The position numbers were made by a program, and so were the translations under genes. 64,000 nucleotides of DNA from Metarhizium brunneum. Lineage: Eukaryota > Ascomycota > Sordariomycetes > Hypocreales > Clavicipitaceae. The stretch lies in NCBI RefSeq assembly GCF_013426205.1, contig NC_089423.1, positions 4,092,001 through 4,156,000 on the forward strand, read 5' to 3'. Positions 63,421-64,000 of this stretch are shown here, piece after piece (the first letter of the stretch is position 1; every line of letters starts with the position of its first letter). The notes beneath the pieces are model-generated. The model saw nothing but the letters and a program-made list of their open reading frames with translations, had not been told where the DNA came from and searched no databases.

Positions 63421-64000
63421 ATGTCTTTGAAGCTGGTAAGTACGATCAACGAGGAATGCGACATAGACTTCGTGCTAATCAAGGGGGGTTGGAATAGGAA
63501 ATCGAGACATGGGTGGCGGCCCTGGCTCGTTATGACAACAATGAGTTCGATGACGCTCTCGGCGAGTTCGACAGGATCGCCGACACAAGCAAGATTCTGT
63601 TTAATATGGGTGTTATCCACGCTACACTAGGCGAACATGAGAAAGCTGTGAGTTCCACGCTTCCTTTCCACATTTGCAATCGAGCTGTTTGTTGTATATG
63701 TTGGAGGAGTAAATGAGACATGATTATGACGACTAACCATGACTCTACACTTATTGTTCAGGTCGAATGTTATCAGCGTGCCATTCGCCTTGACCAGTAT
63801 CTCGCTGTTGCATACTTTCAGCAAGGTGTGTCCAATTTCTTACTAGGCGACTTCGAAGAGGCTCTCGCGAATTTCAACGATACGCTATTGTACTTGCGGG
63901 GCAATACAATGATCGACTATGCTCAGCTCGGTCTCTTATTTAAGCTTTATTCTTGCGAGGTACTCTTCAACAGAGGCTTATGCTACATTTATTTGCAACA
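63421..64000 (+). CDS. noxR: NADPH-oxidase regulator NoxR (p67phox-like), 3' end missing
   Basis: Cytosolic activator of fungal NADPH oxidases, which make superoxide for development and host interaction. Visible exons are 63421-63435, 63498-63647 and 63762 to the right edge. The first 134 residues open MSLKLEIETWVAALARYDNN and carry the TPR block, with SKILFNMGVIHATLGEHEKA, VECYQRAIRLDQYLAVAYFQ, GVSNFLLGDFEEALANF and LYSCEVLFNRGLCYIYLQQ. The TPRs bind active Rac in the family. The PB1 region and the rest lie beyond the window. Exon 1 encodes only five residues. Family assignment is secure from wording. Confidence 0.93.

Overview
The window is nuclear DNA of a filamentous ascomycete, most likely a sordariomycete of the order Hypocreales. 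The evidence is short spliced introns (about 50-80 bases, GTAAGT/GTATGT-like donors, CTAAC/CTGAC-like branch sites), a CON7-type transcription factor, an NADPH-oxidase regulator (noxR), a fused THI20-type thiamine gene and the wording of the housekeeping proteins. There are no operons, plasmids, phages, CRISPR arrays or transposons. I could not place the genus.

Layout. 1-2.2 kb holds the 3' part of a Bud14-like SH3 protein (+), which enters from the left edge. 3.9-6.2 kb holds a divergent ribosomal-protein pair, L32 (-) and S16 (+), sharing one short promoter region. 7.4-9.0 kb is AAR2 (-), a U5 snRNP assembly factor. 9.0-34.8 kb is almost gene-free: the only secure gene is the CON7-like C2H2 factor (-) at 15.1-16.6 kb; the rest carries microsatellites, short tandem repeats and two families of short dispersed palindromes. 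34.8-40.2 kb holds a Dbp2/p68 DEAD-box helicase (-) and an alternative external NADH dehydrogenase (-). 42.5-44.5 kb is an unrecognised proline-rich single-span membrane protein (+). 44.7-47.3 kb is THI20 (-, eleven exons). 48.1-52.4 kb is the TORC2 subunit Rictor/Avo3/Ste20 (-). 54.3-58.2 kb holds uricase (+), mitochondrial ribosomal protein L13 (-) and the SOD1 copper chaperone Ccs1 (+). 58.2-63.4 kb is non-coding as far as I can see, and noxR (+) begins at 63.4 kb and leaves through the right edge.

Gene models were built by hand: exon joints were chosen so that splice sites, reading phase and family conservation agree, and every complete spliced model is a multiple of three and ends in a stop. 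The genes are a normal mixed fungal neighbourhood rather than a cluster or pathway. Loose themes are translation (L32, S16, mitochondrial L13), RNA handling (AAR2, Dbp2), redox and oxygen chemistry (NADH dehydrogenase, uricase, Ccs1, NoxR) and growth polarity/TOR (Bud14-like, Rictor).

I found no clear new multi-gene system. The observations most worth checking are a possible membrane-anchored isoform of Ccs1, a uricase without a recognisable peroxisomal targeting tripeptide, a long late intron in DBP2 with an immediate in-frame stop, the long gene-poor stretch around CON7, and the strong over-representation of the palindromic words TACTCCGTA and CCTAGGTA in intergenic DNA.
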